From the NCBI GenBank assembly GCA_002840535.1, contig PHBH01000020.1, positions 1-64,000 on the forward strand: a stretch of DNA of 64,000 nt, written 5' to 3'. The stretch's first letter is position 1; each line of letters starts with the position of its first letter. The translations under genes and the position numbers were made by a program. Below, one piece after another: positions 15,937-24,026 of the stretch. A model generated the notes under the pieces. The model saw only the letters and a list, made by a program, of their open reading frames with translations, was not told where the DNA came from and searched no databases. Source of the DNA: Deltaproteobacteria bacterium HGW-Deltaproteobacteria-15. GTDB lineage: Bacteria; Desulfobacterota; DSM-4660; Desulfatiglandales; HGW-15.

Positions 15937-17145
15937 ATGGATTTCGAAGTCCCTGAAAAGGTAAAGGTCATCACAGGCATGATGGATGAGTTTGTGGAAA
16001 AGGAGCTCATTCCCCTGGAGCCGGAATTCCTCCGCAGACCTTTCAGGGAGATGCTCCCGGTGATCGAGGAAAAGAGAAATCTGGTCAGGAGGATGGAACT
16101 CTGGGCTCCCAATCATCCTGTAGAGTACGGCGGCATGGGACTCGGGCTTGTGGAACATGGTTTTGTCTCGGAATCTCTCGGCAGGACGCCTCTTGGCCAT
16201 TTTGTCTTCGGATGCCATGCCCCGGATGCCGGAAATATTGAAATCCTCTACCTGCACGGCACGCCGGAGCAGAAAGAGCGGTATTTGAGGCCCCTGGTTG
16301 CAGGCAAAATCAGGAGTTGCTTTTCCATGACCGAGGTGGAGATGCCCGGTTCCAATCCCGTGATGATGGACACCAGCGCAGTCAAGGACGGGGACGACTA
16401 TGTGATCGACGGGCAGAAATGGTACTCTTCGGCAGCGGACGGCGCCGCATTCGCTATTGTCATGGCCGTGACCGACCCGGATGCACCGCCCTATATGCAG
16501 GCAAGCATGATCATCGTGCCCACAGACACCCCCGGCTTCAACCTCGTGAGGAATATTCCGGTAATGGGCCATGCAGGCGAAGATTACGCATCCCACGCCG
16601 AGATCCTGTATCAGTCCTGCCGGGTGCCCCGGCAAAACCTTCTGGGTCGCGAAGGGTACGGCTTTGTCATCGCACAGGAGCGACTCGGTCCGGGCCGTAT
16701 TCACCACTGCATGAGGTGGATCGGCATCTGCAAGCGGGTCTTTGACCTCATGTGCTCCCGGGCATCCAGGAGAATCATGTCGCCGGACGGCAGGACTCTC
16801 GCAACCAAGCAGATCATTCAGTCATGGATTGCGGAATGCGCTGCCGAAATCCAGGCAGCCCGTCTCATGACGCTCAATGCCGCATGGAAGATCGATACAT
16901 TAGGGACCAAGGCCGCGCGATACGACATCTCCTTTATCAAGTTCTATGTGGCAGGGGTGTTGCAGAAGGTGGTAGACAGGGCGCTGCAAGTTCATGGCGG
17001 CATGGGAATGACGGACGACACCATCATCGCCTATTACTACCGGCACGAGAGGGCGGCCCGGATTTATGATGGGACGGATGAAGTCCACAAGATGTCGGTT
17101 GCCAGGAAGATTCTCAAAGACTACGAAGGGAGAACAGTGCGGTAG
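15937..17145 (+). CDS. Acyl-CoA dehydrogenase of the ACAD10/ACAD11 (LvaC) type
   Basis: The 402-residue flavoprotein has the acyl-CoA dehydrogenase fold, but its details point to the ACAD10/11 branch. It has RLGPGRIHHCMRWIG at residues 249-263, MTEVEMPGSNP at 131-141, QVHGGMGMTDD at 351-361, and YDGTDEVH at 377-384. Residue 378, in the position of the usual catalytic Glu, is Asp, as in the DGPDEVH of ACAD11. Enzymes of this branch act with an APH-like kinase: the kinase phosphorylates 4-hydroxyacyl-CoA and the ACAD domain removes the phosphate to leave an enoyl-CoA (ACAD10/11 in mammals, LvaA/LvaC in Pseudomonas). A kinase of that type lies at 17982. The ribosome site AAAGGAG precedes the ATG. 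The exact substrate is inferred. Confidence 0.85.
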   Translation: MDFEVPEKVKVITGMMDEFVEKELIPLEPEFLRRPFREMLPVIEEKRNLVRRMELWAPNHPVEYGGMGLGLVEHGFVSESLGRTPLGHFVFGCHAPDAGNIEILYLHGTPEQKERYLRPLVAGKIRSCFSMTEVEMPGSNPVMMDTSAVKDGDDYVIDGQKWYSSAADGAAFAIVMAVTDPDAPPYMQASMIIVPTDTPGFNLVRNIPVMGHAGEDYASHAEILYQSCRVPRQNLLGREGYGFVIAQERLGPGRIHHCMRWIGICKRVFDLMCSRASRRIMSPDGRTLATKQIIQSWIAECAAEIQAARLMTLNAAWKIDTLGTKAARYDISFIKFYVAGVLQKVVDRALQVHGGMGMTDDTIIAYYYRHERAARIYDGTDEVHKMSVARKILKDYEGRTVR

Positions 17146-17148
17146 CGT

Positions 17149-17901
17149 ATGGATAACGACCTCAATTTCGAGACCTTCAAGGGTCTGGTCAGTCTCTCAA
17201 TGGAGGACCTCTGCAGAGAGCTCTTTCTGGGGAACCGGGAGAGTATTCGGATCAAGAAGGAACAGGTAGCCGTCAGGAATCTCGTAAAGATCTTCAACGC
17301 AGCGCTCACCATCAGCAATGCCAAAGGGTTCACCGCCATGAGCCTCAGGGACCTGAGCAAGGAGGCGGGACTGAGCATGGGGGCGCTTTATACCTACTTC
17401 TCGAGCAAGGAAGAGCTGTTGGACATGATCCAACGACAGGGAAGACTGGTGGTGAAGCGAGTGTTGCTGTCCCAGATTAATGGTATTGACGATCCCCGGA
17501 ACAGGCTGAAAAGGATCATCCAGGCCCATCTCTTCCTCAGTGAGGTCATGCAGCCATGGTTTTATTTCTCCTACATGGAGACCAAGAACCTTGCCAAACA
17601 GGAGCACAAGAGGGCCATTGAATCCGAGATCTTCACGGAAAAAATCCTCACGGACATCATTCAGCAGGGCCAGGATGCAAAAGCTTTTAGACCCGTGCAA
17701 AAGGAACTCGCAGGGGCGGTTATCAAGGCTATGCTCCAGGACTGGTACCTGAAGAGATGGAAATATGCCGGTCGCAAGATCACGGTGGAAAAATATGCAG
17801 ATTTTGTCGTTGATCTGATTTACACCTATCTGGCGCCGCTCCCTGCAAATTCTATCCCACGCAGCGCCAAGACGAAGCACGATGGCATGCCCGATCTTTG
17901 A
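17149..17901 (+). CDS. TetR/AcrR family transcriptional regulator
   Basis: The 250-residue protein has a TetR-type helix-turn-helix at about residues 45-90 (AALTISNAKGFTAMSLRDLS, then KEAGLSMGALYTYFSSKEEL) and a long alpha-helical ligand domain. An N-terminal extension of about 40 residues precedes the DNA-binding domain, which is longer than usual. It starts 3 nt after the acyl-CoA dehydrogenase stop and is followed 80 nt later by the phosphotransferase, so it is inside the proposed 4-hydroxyacyl-CoA module. TetR proteins of such loci commonly sense acyl-CoAs. The palindromes at 15141 and 38039 are candidate binding sites; this is inference from proximity. Confidence 0.9.
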   Translation: MDNDLNFETFKGLVSLSMEDLCRELFLGNRESIRIKKEQVAVRNLVKIFNAALTISNAKGFTAMSLRDLSKEAGLSMGALYTYFSSKEELLDMIQRQGRLVVKRVLLSQINGIDDPRNRLKRIIQAHLFLSEVMQPWFYFSYMETKNLAKQEHKRAIESEIFTEKILTDIIQQGQDAKAFRPVQKELAGAVIKAMLQDWYLKRWKYAGRKITVEKYADFVVDLIYTYLAPLPANSIPRSAKTKHDGMPDL

Positions 17902-17981
17902 TGCGCTGTTTTGGATTTCGATCTTCGGATTTGTGGCAATAACCTCTTTTGGATCGTTAAGAACAGCATGCAGGGGTACCC

Positions 17982-19058
17982 ATGGATCTGACCGACAAAC
18001 CTGCGCAGGTGAGGCAAGGCGAGGAACTGGATCCCGAGGCGATCCGGCAGTTCCTGAAAGACCGCATCCCGGGGTTGTCCGGCGAACTTACGATCAGTCA
18101 ATTCCCCAGCGGGTACTCCAATCTCACTTATCTCATCCGGGTGGGGGATAGAGAACTTGTGCTGCGGCGACCGCCTTTTGGCACGAAGGCAAAGACCGCG
18201 CATGACATGGGCCGGGAATTCAGGATCCTGTCCGCCTTGAAACCAGCCTTCCCTTGCTGTCCCGAACCGCTTGTCTACATGGAAGACCCATCGATCATGG
18301 GATGCCCTTTCTACGTCATGGAGCGCATAAAGGGGATCATCCTGAGAAAAAAACCGCAGGAGGGGTTTGAGCTTACGCCGGACCGGGTTCGCACCCTTTG
18401 CGAGAACCTCCTCAATGTTCATTTCCTGCTTCACTCCGTCGATTACAAGGCTTTGGGTCTTGAGGGGTTCGGGAAGCCCCATGGATATGTAAAGAGGCAG
18501 GTGGAGGGATGGTCTGAAAGATTCAAGAGAGCCTGGACACCGGATGCACCGACTTATGAAAAGGTCATGCAGTGGCTCCATGACCGGATGCCGGCCGATT
18601 TCTCAAAACCGGCCGTCATTCATAATGACTTCAAGTTCGACAATGTGGTGCTCAATCCTGAAAACCCGCTGGAGATCATTGGCGTACTCGACTGGGAGAT
18701 GGCCACTATCGGCGACCCGCTCATGGATCTGGGGTGCTCGCTCGGGTACTGGGTTCAGAGGGACGATCCGCCTGAGTTTCAGGCCGCCTCGACGCAGATC
18801 ACCAACTTCCCCGGAGCTCTGACTCGTGTCGAGGTGTTCAAACGATATGGGGAAAAGTTCGGCGTGCCCCTGGACAACTTTGAGTTCTACGTCTGCTTCG
18901 GGTTCTTCCGCCTCGCCGTCATCATCCAGCAGATCTATTTTAGATTCTATCACGGCCAGACCAGGGACCCGCGGTTCAAGCAACTGATCTTCTCCTTGCA
19001 CCTCCTCGAAGCTGCAGCGAAGAGGGTGCTTGAAGGAAGAGAGAGCAGAAAGCAGTGA
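17982..19058 (+). CDS. APH-like phosphotransferase of the ACAD10/11 kinase (LvaA) type
   Basis: The 358-residue protein has the aminoglycoside-phosphotransferase/choline-kinase fold. The catalytic loop is HNDFKFDN at residues 214-221 and the metal motif is VLDWEMATIGDPLMDLG at 235-251; LVLRRPPFG near 59-67 holds the nucleotide-binding strand. The sequence style (SGYSNLTYLIR at 43-53 and FFRLAVIIQQIYFRF near 307-321) matches the kinase domain of ACAD10/11 and LvaA rather than drug-resistance enzymes. The predicted reaction is ATP-dependent phosphorylation of a 4-hydroxyacyl-CoA. The C-terminal residues (EGRESRKQ) run into a 7-nt repeat tract, so the last codons may be repeat-derived. Function is a family-based inference. 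Confidence 0.85.
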   Translation: MDLTDKPAQVRQGEELDPEAIRQFLKDRIPGLSGELTISQFPSGYSNLTYLIRVGDRELVLRRPPFGTKAKTAHDMGREFRILSALKPAFPCCPEPLVYMEDPSIMGCPFYVMERIKGIILRKKPQEGFELTPDRVRTLCENLLNVHFLLHSVDYKALGLEGFGKPHGYVKRQVEGWSERFKRAWTPDAPTYEKVMQWLHDRMPADFSKPAVIHNDFKFDNVVLNPENPLEIIGVLDWEMATIGDPLMDLGCSLGYWVQRDDPPEFQAASTQITNFPGALTRVEVFKRYGEKFGVPLDNFEFYVCFGFFRLAVIIQQIYFRFYHGQTRDPRFKQLIFSLHLLEAAAKRVLEGRESRKQ

Positions 19059-19256
19059 GCAGCAGGCAGCAGGCAGCAGGCAGTAAGCAGTAAGCAGTAA
19101 AAGACAGAAGTCTGCCAGGCGACATGCCGATGTCCTGTCCTTATATTTGCTGCTGAGTGTTTGTGAGAGTTTAGCGGAGAACCCGTCTATTCATTCCCGA
19201 GAGACTGTTCGTCCTCTCTTCACTGCTTACTGTTTACTGCCTACTGCTTACTCTTT
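19052..19256. repeat. 7-nt tandem repeats (GCAGTAA-type) flanking a short spacer
   Basis: Positions about 19055-19105 carry degenerate repeats of AGCAGCAGGC and AGCAGTA units; the inverse pattern (TACTGCT, TACTGTT) lies at about 19212-19252. The arms could pair across the spacer between the convergent kinase and Fe-S genes. The same unit type recurs at 62370-62403. No gene is visible between them. Confidence 0.7.
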
Positions 19257-20330
19257 TCACTTCGGCATGAGATTCTTGCCACGCTCCATGGCAATTCTCA
19301 TGTATGTCTCGGCGCCCGATTGAGGCGGTTGATAAATCTGATTCTCCGGCTTTCTTTTCAACTGCATGGCTTCCGTTGTGCATGTGGTGACGCAGAGGCC
19401 GCAGCCGATGCACCGTTCCAGGTTCACGACAGCCTTTTCCTCAACAACCTGAATGGCATCCATTTGGCATCGGTCCACACAAGTCTCGCATCCGGAACAC
19501 TCCGAACTGTTCACCTCAGCGAAATAATTGCTCTGGACCGCTCGCGCAGGAGAAGGCTGTTTCTTGAGGGACCGGAGCATACCGCAGCAGTCACCGCAGC
19601 AACTGCACATCCCTCCGACCTTCTGGGAATTGAAGGGCTGCATGACCAGGCCGGCTTCATCGTTTCGCTTCACGATCACGCGGGCCTCTTCCTTGGAAAT
19701 GTAGCGGCCCATGTGGTTTTCCACATAGTAGTGCCCGTAATGGCCGAAAAGGAGACAGGTCTCCAGGGGTCTGTCACAACCCTCACCGAGTGTCTTCTTC
19801 CAGGTGCGGCAGATACAGGGGGCAAGCGCGATGACCTCCTGTTGGTCAATGATCTCCAGTGCATCCTCATAGGGGGCAATGGGCCAGTTCAATGCTACTT
19901 GCCTGTTGATGGGAATGGAGCGCATGAGCGGGGTCTTGAACGACTGGAGCGTCTTGCCGAACCCGGACTCAAAATACTCGTCAAACTCCATGGCAATCTC
20001 CGGGTATATCCTTTTCACCTGGTGTTCGAGTATTCCGACCAGAAAAGGCACAGCCCCATACCGCACGGTTTCGCCTTTTCTAAGCCTGAAGAGCAACCCT
20101 TTGGCGGCCATTTTTTCCATCAATGCCGCCGTTTGACTTGCATCACTTCCCAGCCTCTCCGCCACCTGCGCCGGAGGCTCGGGCAGAGGAGAAAGCTTCA
20201 GGAAGAGCTCCGCTTCTTCCTCTGTGAAGAGCTTCTTCAGAATCCGGATTTCCACGCCGCTTTGCGTCGCCGGATATCCGGTCGAGAGATCGTCCAGACG
20301 TTCGCGCAATCTTTCGTACACGTTTGACAT
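19257..20330 (-). CDS. Winged-helix-like protein with Cys-rich middle and two [4Fe-4S] ferredoxin motifs
   Basis: The 357-residue protein has an N-terminal region resembling a winged helix (about 30-95, including LPEPPAQVAERLGSDASQTA), then a cysteine-rich middle with APCICRTWKKTLGEGCDRP near 170-188 and MCSCCGDCCGM near 240, and two C-terminal ferredoxin clusters, CSGCETCVDRCQMDA and CIGCGLCVTTCTTEA, near 278-325. It could be a redox-responsive regulator or an electron-transfer protein for the nearby acyl-CoA enzymes. Similar proteins occur beside acyl-CoA genes in Desulfobacterota, but no function is established. It lies downstream of the FadE-like gene on the same strand, separated by a palindromic repeat. 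Confidence 0.8.
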   Translation of the reverse strand: MSNVYERLRERLDDLSTGYPATQSGVEIRILKKLFTEEEAELFLKLSPLPEPPAQVAERLGSDASQTAALMEKMAAKGLLFRLRKGETVRYGAVPFLVGILEHQVKRIYPEIAMEFDEYFESGFGKTLQSFKTPLMRSIPINRQVALNWPIAPYEDALEIIDQQEVIALAPCICRTWKKTLGEGCDRPLETCLLFGHYGHYYVENHMGRYISKEEARVIVKRNDEAGLVMQPFNSQKVGGMCSCCGDCCGMLRSLKKQPSPARAVQSNYFAEVNSSECSGCETCVDRCQMDAIQVVEEKAVVNLERCIGCGLCVTTCTTEAMQLKRKPENQIYQPPQSGAETYMRIAMERGKNLMPK

Positions 20331-20393
20331 TGCTTGCCCTCCCTTAATAGTTCAGGGTTCTGGTTCGGGGTTTGGAAAGAAAGAAGTTTTCAC

Positions 20394-20466
20394 CGCAGAG
20401 GCGCAGAGAGCGCAGAGACAATCCATTTTTCCAATGGCGGGAGATACCGCCATTGGAAAATGTCTC
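20394..20466. repeat. Palindromic repeat (CGCAGAGGCGCAGAG type) with strong hairpin
   Basis: CACCGCAGAGGCGCAGAG leads into a perfect 14-bp stem, 20427-20440 (TTTTCCAATGGCGG) with 20447-20460, around a 6-nt loop. GAGACA and TGTCTC (20415-20420, 20461-20466) extend the symmetry. A fragment of the leading sequence occurs inverted at 41170-41197. It lies between the FadE-like and Fe-S genes and might limit transcription between them. Confidence 0.75.
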
Positions 20467-20518
20467 GCACCACTGCCGCGTCGGGTTTGCCACCGGGCCT
20501 CATTGAATATTTGAGCAT

Positions 20519-20562
20519 ACTCCAATGATAAATGACCAATGTCCAATGTGATCAATGTCCTC
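20519..20562. repeat. 7-nt tandem repeat TCCAATG
   Basis: The units TCCAATG, ATAAATG, ACCAATG and TCCAATG follow each other with exact 7-nt spacing and end immediately at the stop codon of the FadE-like gene. A similar tract (ATGACAA/ATGACCA) is at 22719-22758. Confidence 0.75.
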
Positions 20563-22377
20563 CTACAGCCCTCCGAACGATTCCTCTTCGATTTCCATGG
20601 CGGCGGGACTTGCCTCCTGAATGGACTGCATCCTTCCGTTCACCACAGGGAGGACTGTGTCCATATAGAACTGAGCGCTCTTGATCTGCCCCTTGTAAAA
20701 AGCCGTATCCCTTCCTTTGGCCCCTTCGATCTTGGGAGCCGCCACCGCGGCGCGCCACAGGAGCATCCAGCCCATGATCACATCACCCATGGTGTGGAGG
20801 AACGGGACCGAATGGGCGAAAGCCACGTTGAAGCCCGGTGACATTGCAAGCGTGCCGATCTTCATGGCCGTAGCGCCGAACATCGTTACCGAAGCCTCCA
20901 ACTTCTCGGCCATGCCTTTCAGCTCGGGTATCTGCTTTGCCTCTGCAACGCTCTTGTTCATCTCGCCGATCAGGTGCATGAAGACCGCGCCGTTCTGTCT
21001 CCCGATCTTTCGGGCCAGAAGGTCCATCGCCTGTATTCCGGTGGTGCCTTCATAAATCGTCGTGATCCTGCAATCCCTCGTGTACTGTTCCACAGGGTAG
21101 TCCTTCGTATACCCGGCGCCGCCGTATACCTGTATCGCCTGGTTGCAGACCTCGTGTCCCCGGGTGCCGATGTAATCCTTGGCAATCGGGGTCATCATGC
21201 TGTAGAGGTCCTCATAGAACCTGCGCTCCTTCTCATCCGTTGCCTGGGCCGCCTTCATCCCGCACAGGATCGTCCACTGATAGAAGCTGCGCATCGCCTC
21301 TGTCTGAGACTTCATCCACAGGAGATTCCTTCGCACATCGGGATGCCTGATGATGGGGACCGAGGGGGCGCTCGCATCCGCGAAGTTCTCGAGACTTCTG
21401 CCCTGGATGCGTTTCCGGGCATAGTCCACTGCCAGCAGATAGCATGCGGAGGAATAAGAGAGTGCCTGCAGACTCACGCTCATGCGGGCGCCATTGATCA
21501 TGTGGAACATGACGTTCATCCCCTTGCGTTCCTGCCCCAGCAGAAACCCGATGCACTTGCCTTTGGCCCCCAGGGTCATACTGCAGGTGGCGCTTGATAC
21601 GATTCCGTGTTTGTGCTCGATCCCTTCGCACGAGATGCCGTTTCGTTCACCCAGTGTGCCGTCGGGGTTCACGAAGAACTTCGGGACGATGAAGATGGAG
21701 ATTCCCTTTGTTCCCGGGGGATCCCCTTCGATACGGGCAAGTACCGGGTGGATGATATTCTCCACGAGGTCGAACTCACCGTTCGTAATGAAAATCTTGT
21801 TTCCCGTGAGCGTGAAAGTCCCATCCGGGTTTCTGACCGCCGTTGTGGTGAGAGCCCCCACGTCCGACCCGGCCTCGGGCTCAGTGAGCAGCATAGTGCC
21901 GCCCCATTTTGCCGAGGTCAGGTTTTCCACGTACATCGCCTTCTGCTCCGGTGTGCCGAACTTGTAGATCATATCGGCAGTGCCGTTGCCCATGGTTGTA
22001 TACACATACAACCCATAATTTGCTGCCATGAAGTACTCTGCTGCGGCAGCCGTAATGAATGGAGGGGCGCCTTGCCCGCCCATATCTTCAATGATGCCGA
22101 GATTGTTCCAGCCGCCTTCCAGGATCAGATCGAAAGCGCGATGAAAACACTCGGGAACAATGACCTTTCCATTCTCGTATCGAAGACCTGTCCTGTCCGC
22201 CTCGGCGAGAGTGGGAAGCACTTCCTTTACAGCCAGGGCCTTTGCTTCCGTAAGGATCATCTCGCACATCTTTCGGTCATAGCCGCTGTAAGGCCCTTTC
22301 CTGAGAAAGGACTCTCCGTTCAACTGCTCCCATATCACAAAGTCCTGATCCCTTTTGTCCGCTAGTAGCTGTGCCAT
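20563..22377 (-). CDS. Acyl-CoA dehydrogenase with C-terminal extension (about 600 residues)
   Basis: The 604-residue flavoprotein belongs to the long acyl-CoA dehydrogenase class with an extra C-terminal helical domain (FadE5/DmdC-like, Pfam ACAD_C type). It introduces the alpha,beta double bond into acyl-CoA and passes electrons to ETF. Motifs seen are MLLTEPEAGSDVGALTT near 160-176, GNKIFITNGE near 192, QVYGGAGYTKDYPVEQYTRD near 415-434 and IYEGTTGIQAMDLLARK near 440-456, where the Glu of YEGT is the expected catalytic base. The C-terminal 140 residues form the extension. It lies downstream of the thiolase and FadB genes on the same strand, separated from them by a repeat-filled 420-bp spacer. 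The chain-length preference is not readable. Confidence 0.92.
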   Translation of the reverse strand: MAQLLADKRDQDFVIWEQLNGESFLRKGPYSGYDRKMCEMILTEAKALAVKEVLPTLAEADRTGLRYENGKVIVPECFHRAFDLILEGGWNNLGIIEDMGGQGAPPFITAAAAEYFMAANYGLYVYTTMGNGTADMIYKFGTPEQKAMYVENLTSAKWGGTMLLTEPEAGSDVGALTTTAVRNPDGTFTLTGNKIFITNGEFDLVENIIHPVLARIEGDPPGTKGISIFIVPKFFVNPDGTLGERNGISCEGIEHKHGIVSSATCSMTLGAKGKCIGFLLGQERKGMNVMFHMINGARMSVSLQALSYSSACYLLAVDYARKRIQGRSLENFADASAPSVPIIRHPDVRRNLLWMKSQTEAMRSFYQWTILCGMKAAQATDEKERRFYEDLYSMMTPIAKDYIGTRGHEVCNQAIQVYGGAGYTKDYPVEQYTRDCRITTIYEGTTGIQAMDLLARKIGRQNGAVFMHLIGEMNKSVAEAKQIPELKGMAEKLEASVTMFGATAMKIGTLAMSPGFNVAFAHSVPFLHTMGDVIMGWMLLWRAAVAAPKIEGAKGRDTAFYKGQIKSAQFYMDTVLPVVNGRMQSIQEASPAAMEIEEESFGGL

Positions 22378-22422
22378 CGGTTGCTCCTCAATAATTCAGG
22401 TTCAAAGTTCAAGGTTGATGGT

Positions 22423-22501
22423 GTCGTAAAAAGTCTAAATGGCCTTTTTCCGTCATCCCGGACCCGCATCTGGTGCGGGGCCGGCATGACGACTTTTTAC
22501 G
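22423..22501. repeat. MITE-like inverted repeat with GTAAAAAGTC ends, copy 1
   Basis: CGTAAAAAGTC at 22425-22435 is the inverse of 22491-22501. Inside is a second stem, CGTCATCCCGG with CCGGCATGACG. The element and its left flank (GTTGATGGTGTCGTAAAA) recur at 51211-51349. No open frame fits inside, so it would be non-autonomous if mobile. Confidence 0.75.
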
Positions 22502-22576
22502 GGGGTGTCAAGTTTCATCGTTCAAGGGTTAAGGGTTCCAACAGGAATGCGTCACAAAGGCATTCCCGGAAGCAAG

Positions 22577-22665
22577 GTAGGATGGGTTGAGTGAAGCGAA
22601 ACCCATCATCCCTTTTCCGCGGTCGTTGGTTCTCGATGGGTTTCGCTTCGCTCAACCCATCCTAC
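22577..22665. repeat. Inverted repeat of the GTAGGATGGGTTGAG family, copy 1
   Basis: The left arm 22577-22607 begins GTAGGATGGGTTGAGTGAAG. The right arm 22635-22665 is its inverse with one difference (GCTTCGCTCAACCCATCCTAC end). A second complete copy is at 39547-39643; single right arms occur at 53220-53250 and 62298-62328. The core is a well-known type of dispersed bacterial repeat. Confidence 0.85.
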
Positions 22666-22671
22666 TATGCA

Positions 22672-22797
22672 TTCAACTCACAAATAAAGATTCAAGGCTT
22701 TGAAGTTCAAGAGCTGAAAATGACAAATGACCAATGACAAATGACCAATGACAAATAGGCTTCAACTCTGAACTTTGAATGCGGAACTCGGAACTTC
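22672..22797. repeat. 7-nt tandem repeats (ATGACAA/ATGACCA)
   Basis: At 22719-22758 the units ATGACAA, ATGACCA, ATGACAA, ATGACCA and ATGACAA run in exact register. Looser TTCAACTC/TTTGAAGTTC-like units flank them. The tract closes the 420-bp spacer 22378-22797, which holds no gene and is made almost entirely of repeats. Confidence 0.75.
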
Positions 22798-24009
22798 CTA
22801 CCAATCGTACTCTTCCCGCTCGATAACGGTCGCAACACCCTGCCCGCCTCCCACACAGGCATTGGCGCATCCGTATCGTCCCTTTTTTTCATTCAGAATC
22901 CGGGCAAGGGTCCCCGTCAGCCGGATGCCGGTGGCGCCCAGAGCATGGCCGATGGCAATGCCCCCGCCCATGACATTGACCTTTTCCGGATCCAGACCGA
23001 GTTCCTTGATACAGTTCAAAGCCACAATGGAGAAGGCCTCATTGATCTCCCAGTAGTCGATGTCGGCGGGTTTCAGCCCGATCTTGTCGAGCGCTTTTTT
23101 GCTGGCCGGAACCGGCCCCACGCCCATGATGGTGGGATCGACCCCTGCGTAGCCGATCGAACGGACGGTTGCGAGAGGCTTGATGCCTTTCTTTTTTGCC
23201 GTCTCCTTGGACATGAGCACCATGGACGATGCAGCCGCGTTCAGCGGGGAGGAATTTCCCGGAGTGATCACACCGTCCTTCTTGAAGGCCGGCTTCAGCT
23301 GTGCCATTCCTTCCAGGGTGGCATCGTCGCGGACAGCCTGGTCCCTGTCCACCTTCAGAACGGTTCCATCCGCCTGCTCCGCCTCCACGGGAAGAATCTC
23401 GCCTGCGAAGAATCCGTCGGCCTGGGCCTTGGCCGCTCTCTGGTGAGACCGCACCCCCCAGAGGTCCATCTCTTCCCTGGTAAATTTCGTCCGGGAGAAG
23501 AGCTTCTCTGCCGTGAGTCCCATATTCACGGAGGTCATCATATCCCAGTGCTGATAAGAAGGAAGTAAGAAAAGCGTCATGTTGGGAGCAATGAGGCCCT
23601 TGTCCGTGTTGTAACCGCCCATGGGAATGCGGGTCAAGTGCTCATACCCGCCGACCAGAACGATATCCGAGAACTCCATCGCGATTTCCATGAACCCTGT
23701 ATGGATGCACGCCATGGAAGAGCCGCACTGCTGGTCCATGAACTTGGCAGGGATGGTCTCGGGGAAGTTGGCAAGGAATATGGGGAACCGGCCGCCGTAA
23801 GCCCACTGCTCTCCAACCGCAGTGGAACAGCCCACCAGGAAGTCATCAACTTCCTTGGGTTCTATCCCGGTTCGTTGAACGACCTCCGGGAGCAGTTTGG
23901 CCAGAAGCTCATCCCCTCTCATTTTGCAGAACCAATCCCTGGCCGGATCACCGGGCCTCGATCGTGATTGCGCTGTCCTCAGATATCCTGCAATGACTAC
24001 TTCTCTCAT
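22798..24009 (-). CDS. Thiolase (acetyl-CoA acyltransferase)
   Basis: Thiolase releases acetyl-CoA from 3-ketoacyl-CoA at the end of each beta-oxidation cycle, or forms acetoacetyl-CoA in reverse. The 403-residue protein has the nucleophilic Cys95 in DQQCGSSMACIH, the NEAFSIVALNCIKELG block near 340, GHALGATGIRLTG near 373 and the second catalytic Cys in CVGGGQGVATVI near the C-terminus. The start at 24009 has GAGGAGGG seven bases upstream; an ATG 7 codons earlier does not. It begins 17 nt after the fadB-like gene, forming a FadBA-type pair. Because the usual GHP is GHA here, substrate preference may differ slightly. Confidence 0.92.
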   Translation of the reverse strand: MREVVIAGYLRTAQSRSRPGDPARDWFCKMRGDELLAKLLPEVVQRTGIEPKEVDDFLVGCSTAVGEQWAYGGRFPIFLANFPETIPAKFMDQQCGSSMACIHTGFMEIAMEFSDIVLVGGYEHLTRIPMGGYNTDKGLIAPNMTLFLLPSYQHWDMMTSVNMGLTAEKLFSRTKFTREEMDLWGVRSHQRAAKAQADGFFAGEILPVEAEQADGTVLKVDRDQAVRDDATLEGMAQLKPAFKKDGVITPGNSSPLNAAASSMVLMSKETAKKKGIKPLATVRSIGYAGVDPTIMGVGPVPASKKALDKIGLKPADIDYWEINEAFSIVALNCIKELGLDPEKVNVMGGGIAIGHALGATGIRLTGTLARILNEKKGRYGCANACVGGGQGVATVIEREEYDW

Positions 24010-24026
24010 GAGCAAACCCTCCTCTA

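Noticed and set aside
19052..19256. Possible CRISPR-like array
   Set aside because: The units are 7 nt long, adjacent and degenerate, without spacers; no cas genes are present.
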